Positions 18,480-27,732 of a stretch of 64,000 nt of DNA are shown piece by piece (the stretch's first letter is position 1; every line of letters starts with the position of its first letter). This DNA comes from Pseudoduganella violacea (GTDB lineage Bacteria; Pseudomonadota; Gammaproteobacteria; Burkholderiales; Burkholderiaceae_D): the NCBI RefSeq assembly GCF_014191875.1, contig NZ_JACHXD010000004.1:62001-126000 (forward strand), given 5' to 3'. The translations under genes were made by a program, and so were the position numbers. A model generated the notes under the pieces. That model did not search any database. It saw only the letters and a program-made list of their open reading frames with translations, and was not told the DNA's origin.

Positions 18480-18511
18480 CTGCTCCACGCACACACGCAT
18501 CGAAAGACCAA

Positions 18512-18964
18512 ATGGAAATACGCAATGCACAGCGCGGCGACCTGCCGCGCATCGCCGCGCTGTTCTGGCAGCTCGGCTATCCCAATACCGTCGCCAGCCT
18601 GGAACAGCGCTGGCCCGAATTCGAGCGGCGCGATGGCGATTGCTGGGTGGCGGAGGTGGCCGGACAGATCGTCGGTGTGCTGACGCAGAATTACGTCCTG
18701 CCGCTGAGCACCACCGGCGAATATGCCGTGGTGTCGGCCTTTGTGGTGGATGAAACCTTGCGCCGCCTGGGCGCGGGACGGGCGCTGATGGCCCACGCGG
18801 AAGCCCGGGCGCAGGCGCGCGGCTGCACGCATACGGAGCTGTCGAGCAGCATGCGGCGCCAGCCCGCCCATCTGTTCTATGAGCGGGTGGGCTACCGCGA
18901 AGTGCCCAAGCGTTTCGTCAAGGATTATGCGCCGCGCGCGGCGGCGCCGGAGGATATGCAGTAA
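18512..18964 (+). CDS. GNAT family N-acetyltransferase
   Basis: A 150-residue enzyme of the GNAT fold. The opening MEIRNAQRGDLPRIAALFWQ is a typical strand-1/helix-1 start, YAVVSAFVVDETLRRLGAGRAL carries the acetyl-CoA pyrophosphate loop (R-x-x-G-A-G), and HLFYERVGYREVPKRFVKD is the characteristic closing motif. The length is normal for a single-domain member. The substrate is unknown. It ends 4 bp before the converging stop of the RsuA-like gene, so no terminator fits between them. It stands downstream of the porin but separated by a hairpin. Confidence 0.85.
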   Translation: MEIRNAQRGDLPRIAALFWQLGYPNTVASLEQRWPEFERRDGDCWVAEVAGQIVGVLTQNYVLPLSTTGEYAVVSAFVVDETLRRLGAGRALMAHAEARAQARGCTHTELSSSMRRQPAHLFYERVGYREVPKRFVKDYAPRAAAPEDMQ

Positions 18965-18967
18965 AGC

Positions 18968-19648
18968 TTAGAAGCGTTCGTAGCCCTGCAGGTAGCGCCA
19001 CTCGCCCACCGGCAGGCCGGACATGGCGATGCGGCCCAGGCGGATGCGCTTCATGGCCGTGACTTTCAGGCCCACGGCCAGGCACATCTTGCGGATCTGG
19101 CCCGGCTTCGGACCTTTGATGGCGAAGCGCAGGCGGCCTTCGTTCTGCCAGCTCACCTTGGCGCTGCCCTGGTTCAGCTGTTTCAGGCCATCCTCGGCAA
19201 TCGCACCATCGACATCGACGATGATTTCCTGCTCCACCGTATCGGCATCCTGCACCAGCTTGCGCGCCACGCGGTAGTCCTGGGTGAACACGCATAGGCC
19301 GCTGGCCATATCGTCCATCGGCAGCGCCAGCGTCAGATTCACGAAGTGGCGCTTGAGGAAGCGCTGCTTTTGCGCCTCGGCCGAACGCGCCTCTTCCTTC
19401 AGGTGCGCCTGCGGCGCGGCGCCGGCCGCCTTGTGCATCACGATGGTCACGGGCGGAATCTCGGTCGGCTCGGCATCGGCCGCCAGCTCCACCTTTTGAT
19501 GGGCGGCGACACGCGCGCCGGCTTCTTCCACCAGCACGCCATCGACGCGCACATAAGCGCCTTCGATATACAGCTCGGCTTCGCGGCGCGAACATGGCAC
19601 CATTTCCGCCACACGCTTGGAGAGGCGGATCGTCGTTTCTTCAGTCAT
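18968..19648 (-). CDS. RsuA/RluF-family pseudouridine-synthase-like protein with S4 domain
   Basis: This protein has 226 residues. An S4 RNA-binding domain covers about 7-60 (IRLSKRVAEMVPCSRREAELYIEG, split by its helices), and a PSI fold follows. The catalytic motif that normally reads GRLD-x-x-TxGL is changed here to LPMDDMASGLCVFTQD: an Asp is still in register but the preceding Gly-Arg is gone. The end is KPGQIRKMCLAVGLKVTAMKR, where the family carries the RQIRRM region. It may modify rRNA or only bind RNA. It starts 3 bp after the methyltransferase stop, so it probably sits on the 3' end of the isc transcript. Confidence 0.75.
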   Translation of the reverse strand: MTEETTIRLSKRVAEMVPCSRREAELYIEGAYVRVDGVLVEEAGARVAAHQKVELAADAEPTEIPPVTIVMHKAAGAAPQAHLKEEARSAEAQKQRFLKRHFVNLTLALPMDDMASGLCVFTQDYRVARKLVQDADTVEQEIIVDVDGAIAEDGLKQLNQGSAKVSWQNEGRLRFAIKGPKPGQIRKMCLAVGLKVTAMKRIRLGRIAMSGLPVGEWRYLQGYERF

Positions 19649-19651
19649 GAT

Positions 19652-20566
19652 TTACTCTTCTACTACGCCCGCCTCGGCGTGTTCGGCTTTTTCCAGATGG
19701 CTGCTGTAGAAACGCTGACCCATTTCTTCCAGGCCCAGGGTTTCCAGCACTTCCTGCAGGCGCTCGCTCGGACGGCGGCGCGGCAGGTTCTTGTAGGTGG
19801 CGATGATGAGTTCATTCTTCATCGAATGCTCCCAGCCCACCAGTTCCGTCACATTCACCTGATAGCCATGCGCTTCCAGCTGCAGGCAACGCAGCACATT
19901 GGTGATCTGGCTGCCGAATTCACGCGTGTGAATCGGGTGGCGCCAGATTTCGGTCAGCGCTGATTTAGCCAGAGACTTGCCCTTGTTCTTGCGCAGCACC
20001 GAAGCCACTTCGGCCTGGCAGCACGGCACCAGCACCATGTACTTGGCGCGCTTCTTCAGCGCGAAGTCGATGGCGTCGTCGGTCGCGGTATTGCAGGCAT
20101 GCAGGGCGGTGACGATGTCGATCTGCGCCGGCAGCAAATCGGAGGTAGTCGATTCGGCCACCGACAGCGGCAGGAAGGACATGCCGGGGAAGTCGAACTT
20201 GGCCGCCAGTTCCTGCGAACGCTGCACCAGCTCTTCGCGCGTTTCGATGCCGTAGATGTGCGAACCGTCGCTCAGCGCCTTGAAGAACAGATCATAGATG
20301 ATGAAGCCCAGATAGGACTTGCCCGCGCCATGATCGACCAGGGAGATGCTCTTGCCCGTGGCCTGCACCTCTTTCAGCAGCGGCTCGATGAACTGGTACA
20401 GGTGGTAGACCTGTTTCAGCTTGCGGCGGCTGTCCTGATTCAGCTTGCCGTCGCGCGTGAGGATGTGCAGCTCCTGCAGCAGCGCGACCGACTGGCCGGG
20501 CTTCACTTCAGGGATATCGGTCACGGTGGCCGCCAGTGGCGCGGCCGCTTTCTTATTTGGCTTCAT
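19652..20566 (-). CDS. SAM-dependent methyltransferase (Methyltransf_32-like)
   Basis: A 304-residue predicted methyltransferase. The SAM-binding motif [12 protein letters not shown] lies at about 77-88, and the later [14 protein letters not shown] block ([15 protein letters not shown]) and [10 protein letters not shown] match the HAC...D and PCC motifs of the Methyltransf_32 family, whose members include RNA and protein-modifying enzymes. I chose the ATG at 20566 (MKPNKKAA): this start overlaps the iscX stop by 14 bases, and reading further upstream gives an Arg/Thr/Ser-rich shadow of iscX. Its position directly after iscX suggests cotranscription with the isc operon. The substrate is unknown. 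Confidence 0.78.
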   Translation of the reverse strand: MKPNKKAAAPLAATVTDIPEVKPGQSVALLQELHILTRDGKLNQDSRRKLKQVYHLYQFIEPLLKEVQATGKSISLVDHGAGKSYLGFIIYDLFFKALSDGSHIYGIETREELVQRSQELAAKFDFPGMSFLPLSVAESTTSDLLPAQIDIVTALHACNTATDDAIDFALKKRAKYMVLVPCCQAEVASVLRKNKGKSLAKSALTEIWRHPIHTREFGSQITNVLRCLQLEAHGYQVNVTELVGWEHSMKNELIIATYKNLPRRRPSERLQEVLETLGLEEMGQRFYSSHLEKAEHAEAGVVEE

Positions 20567-20747
20567 CGATCCATGCCTGCTGAATCGCTTCCAGCACCTT
20601 CTCGCCGCCGCGCTTATGGTCGTCGTCGAATTCTTCCAGATCGACGGTCCAGTTGTGCAGGTCGGTGAAGCGGATCGTGGTCGGGTCCACGTCCGGATGC
20701 TTGTCGTACAGCGCTTCGGCAATCGCCGTAATATCAGTCCATTTCAT
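20553..20747 (-). CDS. iscX: Fe-S cluster assembly protein IscX
   Basis: A 64-residue acidic protein matching IscX (YfhJ) over its whole length: [15 protein letters not shown] opens it, [18 protein letters not shown] follows, and [20 protein letters not shown] closes the domain. IscX binds IscS and is thought to regulate cluster formation or deliver iron; the acidic patch around residues 38-43 is the iron/IscS-binding face. It lies 14 bp after fdx, the usual last position in the isc operon. The start of the methyltransferase gene overlaps its 3' end by 14 bases in another frame. Confidence 0.95.
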   Translation of the reverse strand: MKWTDITAIAEALYDKHPDVDPTTIRFTDLHNWTVDLEEFDDDHKRGGEKVLEAIQQAWIDEAK

Positions 20748-20761
20748 CGCTGGCTCCGCAA

Positions 20762-21103
20762 TCAGTGGCCGCCTTCGCTGGCGTGGTTGATGGTGTACTT
20801 CGGAATTTCGACGACCAGGTCTTCTTCCGCCACGATGGACTGGCAGGACAGGCGCGATACCGCTTCCAGACCCCAGGCCTTGTCCAGCAAGTCTTCCTCG
20901 GTTTCGGTCGCTTCATTGAGCGAATCGAAGCCTTCGCGCACCAGCACGTGGCAAGTGGTGCAGGCGCAGGATTTCTCGCAAGCGTGCTCGATATGGATGT
21001 CGTTCTCCAGCAGCACGTCGCAAACGGACTTGCCGGCTGGGGCTTCGATCACGGCGCCTTCAGGGCACAGCTTTTCATGGGGCAGGACTACGATTTGTGG
21101 CAC
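20762..21103 (-). CDS. fdx: ISC-system [2Fe-2S] ferredoxin
   Basis: A 113-residue adrenodoxin-type ferredoxin that supplies electrons for cluster assembly on IscU. The four cluster ligands have the expected spacing: C42, C48, C51 and C87 ([18 protein letters not shown], then SRLSCQS). These are the same positions as in the E. coli protein. An extra C46 sits inside the loop. The protein begins [16 protein letters not shown], typical of isc-operon ferredoxins. It follows hscA by 28 bp and precedes iscX by 14 bp. Confidence 0.96.
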   Translation of the reverse strand: MPQIVVLPHEKLCPEGAVIEAPAGKSVCDVLLENDIHIEHACEKSCACTTCHVLVREGFDSLNEATETEEDLLDKAWGLEAVSRLSCQSIVAEEDLVVEIPKYTINHASEGGH

Positions 21104-21131
21104 TTGATACCTCTTTCAATATTCAGCAGAT

Positions 21132-23012
<1,881 letters not shown>

Positions 23013-23073
23013 GTGAAACCTGTTTTTCTGTATGCACCGGCTAGCGCGCCGGCATTCGCCAAGCCTGAATGGA

Positions 23074-23589
23074 TCAGGCTTCGATGGCGTCGAAGGCGAA
23101 GCGGACTTCTTCGCCGAATTTTTCGAGGAACATCAACGCCCGCACGCCCTGGGCGGCGCCGTGGAAATCGCCGCCGCCGATCTGCGTTTCGATTTCCAGC
23201 AATTGCAGCTTGCGCGCGCCGCGCAGCTGGCCATCGAGCTTGTCGAGCAGGTCGGCGTCCTTGGCGGCGCGCGCCTCGGCCAGCTCTTCGCGCCATTCCA
23301 TCTGCTGCATCAGGAAGGCCATCGGCATGGACGTATTCGACTCCACCTTCAAGTCCACGCCATTCAACTCGCACAGGTACTGCGCGCGCTTCTGCGGATT
23401 CTTCAGGGTCTGGTAAGCCTCGTTGGCGCGCGTCGCCCACTGCATCGCCACGCGCTTTTCGGCGTCGCTGGCGTTGACGAATTTATCCGGGTGGACGCGG
23501 CTCTGCACTTCGCGGTAGGCGGCGTCCAGGGCGGCGCCGTCCACGGCGAACTGCTGCGGCAGTTGAAAGAGGTCGAAATGGTTTTGCAC
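23074..23589 (-). CDS. hscB: co-chaperone HscB (J-domain protein)
   Basis: A 171-residue J-domain protein. The J domain covers residues 1-75 with the HPD tripeptide at 33-35 in [12 protein letters not shown], which stimulates HscA ATPase. The C-terminal three-helix domain (about 90-171) binds IscU. It lacks the N-terminal zinc domain seen in eukaryotic homologues, as expected. An 8-bp perfect hairpin (23061-23068 with 23074-23081) overlaps the stop codon and falls between hscB and hscA, where it could set the relative level of the two mRNAs. It lies 10 bp after iscA. Confidence 0.95.
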   Translation of the reverse strand: MQNHFDLFQLPQQFAVDGAALDAAYREVQSRVHPDKFVNASDAEKRVAMQWATRANEAYQTLKNPQKRAQYLCELNGVDLKVESNTSMPMAFLMQQMEWREELAEARAAKDADLLDKLDGQLRGARKLQLLEIETQIGGGDFHGAAQGVRALMFLEKFGEEVRFAFDAIEA

Positions 23590-23599
23590 GGCCAGCCAG

Positions 23600-23923
23600 T
23601 CAGATACGGAAGCTTTCGCCGCAGCCGCAGGCGTCTTTCTCGTTCGGGTTATTGAACTTGAAGCCTTCGTTCAGGCCTTCGCGGGCGAAATCGAGTTCGG
23701 TGCCGTCGATGTATGGCAGGCTTTTCGGGTCGACAAAGACCTTTACGCCGTGCGACTCGAAGACGGTGTCCTCGGCCGCCGATTCATCCACGTATTCCAG
23801 CTTGTAAGCCAGTCCCGAGCAGCCGGTAGTGCGCACGCCGAAGCGCAGGCCAATGCCCTTGCCGCGCCGTTCGATATACCGGCTGATGTGTTTCGCTGCC
23901 TTCTCGGTCAGTGTGATTGCCAT
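23600..23923 (-). CDS. iscA: Fe-S cluster assembly protein IscA (A-type carrier)
   Basis: A 107-residue A-type carrier that accepts and passes on iron-sulfur clusters. The three invariant cysteines are C35 (TTGCSGLAY), C99 and C101 (ACGCGESF), at the same positions as in the E. coli protein. It begins [17 protein letters not shown]. The gene lies 19 bp after iscU and 10 bp before hscB. SufA and ErpA share this fold, but position within iscSUA-hscBA settles the name. Confidence 0.95.
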   Translation of the reverse strand: MAITLTEKAAKHISRYIERRGKGIGLRFGVRTTGCSGLAYKLEYVDESAAEDTVFESHGVKVFVDPKSLPYIDGTELDFAREGLNEGFKFNNPNEKDACGCGESFRI

Positions 23924-23942
23924 ACTCTTCTCCGTGGCCGGT

Positions 23943-24326
23943 TTAGGCTGCGTGCTTGGCCTTGTAGTCCTGCACTGCGGCCTTGATGGCGTCTTCCGCC
24001 AGGATGGAGCAGTGGATCTTCACTGGCGGCAGGGCCAGTTCTTCCGCGATCTGGGTGTTCTTGATGGCCAGCGCCTGGTCCAGGGTCTTGCCCTTGACCC
24101 ATTCGGTCACCAGCGAGCTGGAAGCGATGGCCGAACCGCAGCCATAGGTCTTGAACTTCGCGTCTTCGATCAGGCCGTCGGCGCCGACCTTGATCTGCAG
24201 TTTCATCACGTCGCCGCAGGCCGGCGCGCCGACCATGCCCGTACCGACGGTTTCATCGCCCTTTTCGAAAGCGCCCACATTGCGCGGGTTTTCGTAGTGG
24301 TCGAGTACTTTTTCCGAGTAAGCCAT
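23943..24326 (-). CDS. iscU: Fe-S cluster scaffold protein IscU
   Basis: The 127-residue scaffold on which [2Fe-2S] clusters are built with sulfur from IscS. The cluster ligands are C37 (GAPACGD), C63 (YGCGSA) and C106 (KIHCSILA), with D39 beside the first. LPPVK at 99-103 is the recognition site for HscA. The protein begins [18 protein letters not shown], typical of the family. It follows iscS by 40 bp. No unusual features. Confidence 0.97.
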   Translation of the reverse strand: MAYSEKVLDHYENPRNVGAFEKGDETVGTGMVGAPACGDVMKLQIKVGADGLIEDAKFKTYGCGSAIASSSLVTEWVKGKTLDQALAIKNTQIAEELALPPVKIHCSILAEDAIKAAVQDYKAKHAA

Positions 24327-24366
24327 TTTGATGCTCCTAATAATTCAACGTATGACGGCGGCGCGA

Positions 24367-25635
24367 TCAGTGCGCGGCCCACTGGATCGAATTGATGTCG
24401 ATCCCTTCCTTGAACATATCCCACAGCGGGGACAGTTCGCGCAGCTTGTTCACCTTGGACTTCATCAGTTCGATGGCGAAGTCGATATCCTTCTCGGTCG
24501 TGAAGCGGCCGATGGTGAAGCGGATCGAGCTGTGCGCCAGTTCGTCGCTGCGGCCCAGGGCTCGCAGCACGTAGGACGGTTCCAGGCTGGCCGAAGTACA
24601 GGCCGAACCGGAGGACACGGCCAGGTCTTTCACCGCCATGATCAGCGACTCGCCTTCCACGTAGTTGAAGCTGACGTTCAGGTTATGCGGCACGCGGTGT
24701 TCCATATCGCCGTTGATATAGACTTCCTCGATCTGCTGCAGGCCTTGGGCCAGGCGGTCGCGCAGCGCCTTGATGCGCGCGATTTCGCTGTCCATCTCTT
24801 CCTTGGCGATGCGGAAGGCTTCGCCCATGCCCACGATCTGGTGGGTCGGCAGGGTGCCCGAGCGCAGGCCGCGCTCATGGCCGCCGCCGTGCATCTGCGC
24901 CTCGATGCGCACGCGCGGCTTGCGGCAGACGTACAGCGCGCCCACGCCTTTCGGGCCGTAGGTCTTGTGCGCGGTGAAGGTCATCAGGTCGCACGGGGTT
25001 TTCTGCAGGTCGATCGCCACCTTGCCGGTCGCTTGCGCGGCGTCGCAGTGGAAGATGATTTTCTTTTCGCGGCACAGAGCGCCGATTTCATCGATCGGCT
25101 GGATCACGCCGATCTCGTTATTCACCAGCATCACGGACACCAGGATGGTGTCGGGACGGATAGCGGCACGCAGCTGCTCGACGCTGATCAGGCCATTGTC
25201 CTGCGGGTCGAGGTAGGTCGCTTCGAAGCCGACGCGTTCCAGTTCGCGCACGGTGTCCAGCACGGCCTTGTGCTCGGTCTTGACCGTGATGATGTGCTTG
25301 CCCTTGGTCTTGTAGAACTGGGCGGCGCCCTTGATCGCCAGATTGTTGCTCTCGGTCGCGCCGGAGGTCCAGATGATTTCGCGCGGGTCGGCGTTGACCA
25401 GGGCCGCCACCTGGGCGCGCGCCTCTTCCACCGCCGCTTCCGCCGTCCAGCCATACATATGGCTGCGCGACGCCGCGTTGCCGAACTGTTCGCGCAGATA
25501 CGGGATCATCTTGTCGGCCACGCGCGGATCGATTGGCGTGGTGGCCGAATAATCCATATAGATCGGGAAGTGCGGGGCCGTGTGGAAGTCCACCGGGGCA
25601 ACCTGGGCAACGTTCTTTTCAGGGGCGTTCATCAA
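24367..25635 (-). CDS. iscS: cysteine desulfurase IscS
   Basis: A PLP enzyme that removes sulfur from cysteine and passes it to IscU, and also to tRNA-thiolation enzymes. The chain has 422 residues, with an N-terminal extension of about 22 before [16 protein letters not shown]. The PLP lysine is K224 in [11 protein letters not shown], and the catalytic persulfide Cys is C346 in [10 protein letters not shown]. The C-terminal tail [17 protein letters not shown] is the usual IscU-docking segment. Two consecutive ATGs (25635 and 25632) are possible starts. It lies 27 bp after iscR. Confidence 0.97.
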   Translation of the reverse strand: MMNAPEKNVAQVAPVDFHTAPHFPIYMDYSATTPIDPRVADKMIPYLREQFGNAASRSHMYGWTAEAAVEEARAQVAALVNADPREIIWTSGATESNNLAIKGAAQFYKTKGKHIITVKTEHKAVLDTVRELERVGFEATYLDPQDNGLISVEQLRAAIRPDTILVSVMLVNNEIGVIQPIDEIGALCREKKIIFHCDAAQATGKVAIDLQKTPCDLMTFTAHKTYGPKGVGALYVCRKPRVRIEAQMHGGGHERGLRSGTLPTHQIVGMGEAFRIAKEEMDSEIARIKALRDRLAQGLQQIEEVYINGDMEHRVPHNLNVSFNYVEGESLIMAVKDLAVSSGSACTSASLEPSYVLRALGRSDELAHSSIRFTIGRFTTEKDIDFAIELMKSKVNKLRELSPLWDMFKEGIDINSIQWAAH

Positions 25636-25662
25636 TTACTCCAATACTAGTACTGCGTCTGT

Positions 25663-26136
25663 TTAACCGAGCGCGGCGCGGTGCATGACGACCACGTTTT
25701 GATCAGCATTTTTTTGCTTCTGTTGGTCCACCAGATCCTGCAGCGACACGGAATCCAGGTAGTCGACCATTTTTTCGTTCAAGGTGGTCCACAGTTCGTG
25801 GGTCATGCAGCGGGCGCCGGTGGCGTGGTCGGCGCCATGGCAATTTTCCTTCCCGCCGCACTGGGTGGCATCGAGCGGTTCATCGACCGCGATAATGATG
25901 TCGGCCACCGTCACCTTGTCGGCCCGGCGCGCCAAGCTATAGCCGCCGCCGGGGCCGCGGATCGATTCCACGATTTCGTGGCGGCGCAGCTTGCCGAACA
26001 GTTGCTCCAGATAGGACAGCGAAATCGCCTGCCGCTGGCTGATGCCGGACAGCGTGACCGGGCCTTTGCCCTGGCGCATCGCCAAATCGATCATCGCGGT
26101 TACTGCAAAACGGCCTTTGGTGGTCAGACGCATCAC
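25663..26136 (-). CDS. iscR: Fe-S cluster-responsive transcriptional regulator IscR
   Basis: A Rrf2-family repressor/activator of 157 residues. The winged helix-turn-helix is residues 1-65 (MRLTTKGRFAVTAMIDLA, GGGYSLAR), and the [2Fe-2S] ligands are C93, C99, C110 and H113 in a C-x5-C-x10-C-x2-H arrangement, slightly longer between the second and third Cys than in E. coli. The second ATG (26133) matches the usual N-terminus. Holo-IscR represses its own operon; the 25-bp site at 26193-26217 in front of it fits that. First gene of the isc cluster. Confidence 0.96.
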   Translation of the reverse strand: MMRLTTKGRFAVTAMIDLAMRQGKGPVTLSGISQRQAISLSYLEQLFGKLRRHEIVESIRGPGGGYSLARRADKVTVADIIIAVDEPLDATQCGGKENCHGADHATGARCMTHELWTTLNEKMVDYLDSVSLQDLVDQQKQKNADQNVVVMHRAALG

Positions 26137-26192
26137 AACCTCGGTTCAACTCAGTTAAAATATCGTGCTACCCAACCAATCGCATTTCCCGA

Positions 26193-26241
26193 TTAGTTGA
26201 ACGATTTAGTCAAGTATATCAAACTTGGCTATCTTTGTCAG
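26193..26241 (-). promoter_or_regulatory. isc operon promoter with type 1 IscR site
   Basis: On the minus strand CTGACA (26241-26236), a 17-bp spacer and TATACT (26218-26213) form a good sigma-70 promoter 77 bp before iscR. The 25-bp window 26193-26217 aligns to the E. coli type 1 IscR consensus (ATASYYGACTRwwwYAGTCRRSTAT): the half TAGTCAAGTAT matches completely and the other half matches at 8 of 11 positions. It overlaps the -10 and start point, which fits repression by cluster-loaded IscR. Sequence match is direct; regulation is inferred from the known system. Confidence 0.7.
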
Positions 26242-26294
26242 GCGACCCCAAAACCGCCTGCGGGAAGCTGCTTGTGTTCCCGCCGCCCACTATT

Positions 26295-27056
26295 TCAGGG
26301 TTTCAGCAGATTCATCGGCCCGAACAGGGCGTGCATGTCCTTATTCGCAATAAACGACAGGTTATACGGGTGTTCCGCGACGATTTGCGGCATATCCTTA
26401 ACCGTAGGCAACTTATTCAGCTGCTCAGCGATCTTGCCCCACAGCACCAGCTTGGGCGCCTGCGGGGCCAGCGCGGCGACCACGGTCTCAAAGAACGGCA
26501 GCCAGGCGCGCGCATCGATGGCCGGCGCCACATGGGCGCGGAACACCAGGGAAGCGTTGAGCAGTAGGAAACCTTGCTCCGTCAAGCGGGCCTGCATCTC
26601 GGCCAGGGTGGCGATGGCGCCGCCGGCGCGGGCGCGGCTGGCCACGGCGGCCAGGGCGGCGCCGGCGGTATTGTCCTGCGCCAGCTGGCCGTCGGCCACC
26701 AGCAGCATCTTCATGAAATTGCGCAAGGAGGTGGCTTTATTGACCGGCTTCGACAGGCCACCATCGGCCTCTTCCGACCACAGGCCGCGCACCGCCCCGT
26801 CCATGAAGCAGACCCCGGTCGCGCTCTCGGCGCGCGGATACGGTCCCTCGCCCACCAGCACATAACGCACCTGCGCCATGGGCAGGGAAAAGGCGGCGAA
26901 CAGGCGCATCTCAGTGGGCAGGTAGTCATCGGCTGCCAGCGCCGGCAGATAAGCGGGATTGGCCGCCGCCATCGCTTCCAGCCCCTGCAGCAAGACCGGC
27001 CGCCATGAGGAATGGGCCAGGTCGAGGGCTTGCAGGATGGGCGATGGGATAGTCAT
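26295..27056 (-). CDS. uracil-DNA glycosylase superfamily protein, atypical active site
   Basis: A 253-residue protein with the layout of family 1 uracil-DNA glycosylases. Motif A, normally GQDPYH, reads GEGPYPRAESATGVCF: the catalytic Asp is Gly and the His is Pro. The later LTEQGFLLLNASLVF matches the UNG core strand, and EHPYNLSF stands where HPSPLS would be. I chose the ATG at 27056 (MTIPSPILQAL). A longer frame upstream is Arg/Ala-rich and overlaps the next gene antisense of its style. It may be a divergent glycosylase or an inactive relative. It is separated from iscR by the isc promoter region. Confidence 0.7.
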   Translation of the reverse strand: MTIPSPILQALDLAHSSWRPVLLQGLEAMAAANPAYLPALAADDYLPTEMRLFAAFSLPMAQVRYVLVGEGPYPRAESATGVCFMDGAVRGLWSEEADGGLSKPVNKATSLRNFMKMLLVADGQLAQDNTAGAALAAVASRARAGGAIATLAEMQARLTEQGFLLLNASLVFRAHVAPAIDARAWLPFFETVVAALAPQAPKLVLWGKIAEQLNKLPTVKDMPQIVAEHPYNLSFIANKDMHALFGPMNLLKP

Positions 27057-27139
27057 GGGGGAAAACGGCCGGAAATCAAAGGCGAGATTGTACCGCAACG
27101 CAGCATGGCTTGCTGCGCGGACATGCCTTGGGGAAAGGC

Positions 27140-27577
27140 CTAACTTTCGCCCAGCAAGTCGTTGGCGTTGAGGATGGCGAAGGCGATTTCCGGGTGGCGC
27201 TCCAGGCAGCGGCGCACGGCGGCCGGCACCGCCTGCCGCGTCTTGCGGCACAGGCCGGGACGCTGGCCCAGCTGGATCACGAAGCCGCGCATGGTGCGCA
27301 CCTCGTTGCCGCCGGGCGCGATGCTCAGGGACACGCCGAGCTGCTCCTGCAGGCGCTGGCCCACGCGCATCAGTTCGGCATGGCTGGCGATTGCCTCGAT
27401 GCGCTCGATCAGGCGCTTTTCTTCGTCCTTGGTCAGGCGCAGCACGCGCCGGTCGGCCTCGGGATCGGCCAGCAGCCGTTCGCGCTCGCAATCGCAAGCG
27501 CCAGGCGGGCACTCCTTGCGCAGCGGCGGCTGGGCGGCGTGCAAGCTAAGCGGACTGGACGGGCTGGCTTCAGGCAT
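27140..27577 (-). CDS. hypothetical protein with CPPGACDC motif
   Basis: This is a 145-residue protein I do not recognise. The N-terminal 20 residues are Ser/Pro-rich and the cysteine cluster KECPPGACDCERE (C23, C28, C30) could bind metal. It continues with a charged helical region (DEEKRLIERIEAIASHAELMR) and a mixed C-terminal half ending HPEIAFAILNANDLLGES. I chose the ATG at 27577; upstream in-frame codons give low-quality sequence. It lies upstream of the glycosylase gene by 83 bp on the same strand, and divergent from the sensor kinase gene. Its codon composition is like its neighbours, so it is probably real. Confidence 0.6.
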   Translation of the reverse strand: MPEASPSSPLSLHAAQPPLRKECPPGACDCERERLLADPEADRRVLRLTKDEEKRLIERIEAIASHAELMRVGQRLQEQLGVSLSIAPGGNEVRTMRGFVIQLGQRPGLCRKTRQAVPAAVRRCLERHPEIAFAILNANDLLGES

Positions 27578-27732
27578 GGGAAGACTCCGGCGGATGCGTC
27601 CGAGTATGCGGTGGCCGCCGGCCGCTGTCAAACCAGGCCGCCGGAATTTAGCGTGCGCATATTGTGCTGCGCAACAGCCCGGCGTAAAGTGCACAAGCGC
27701 CCCACTCCATCACCACCCAGGCAGGAGAACCT

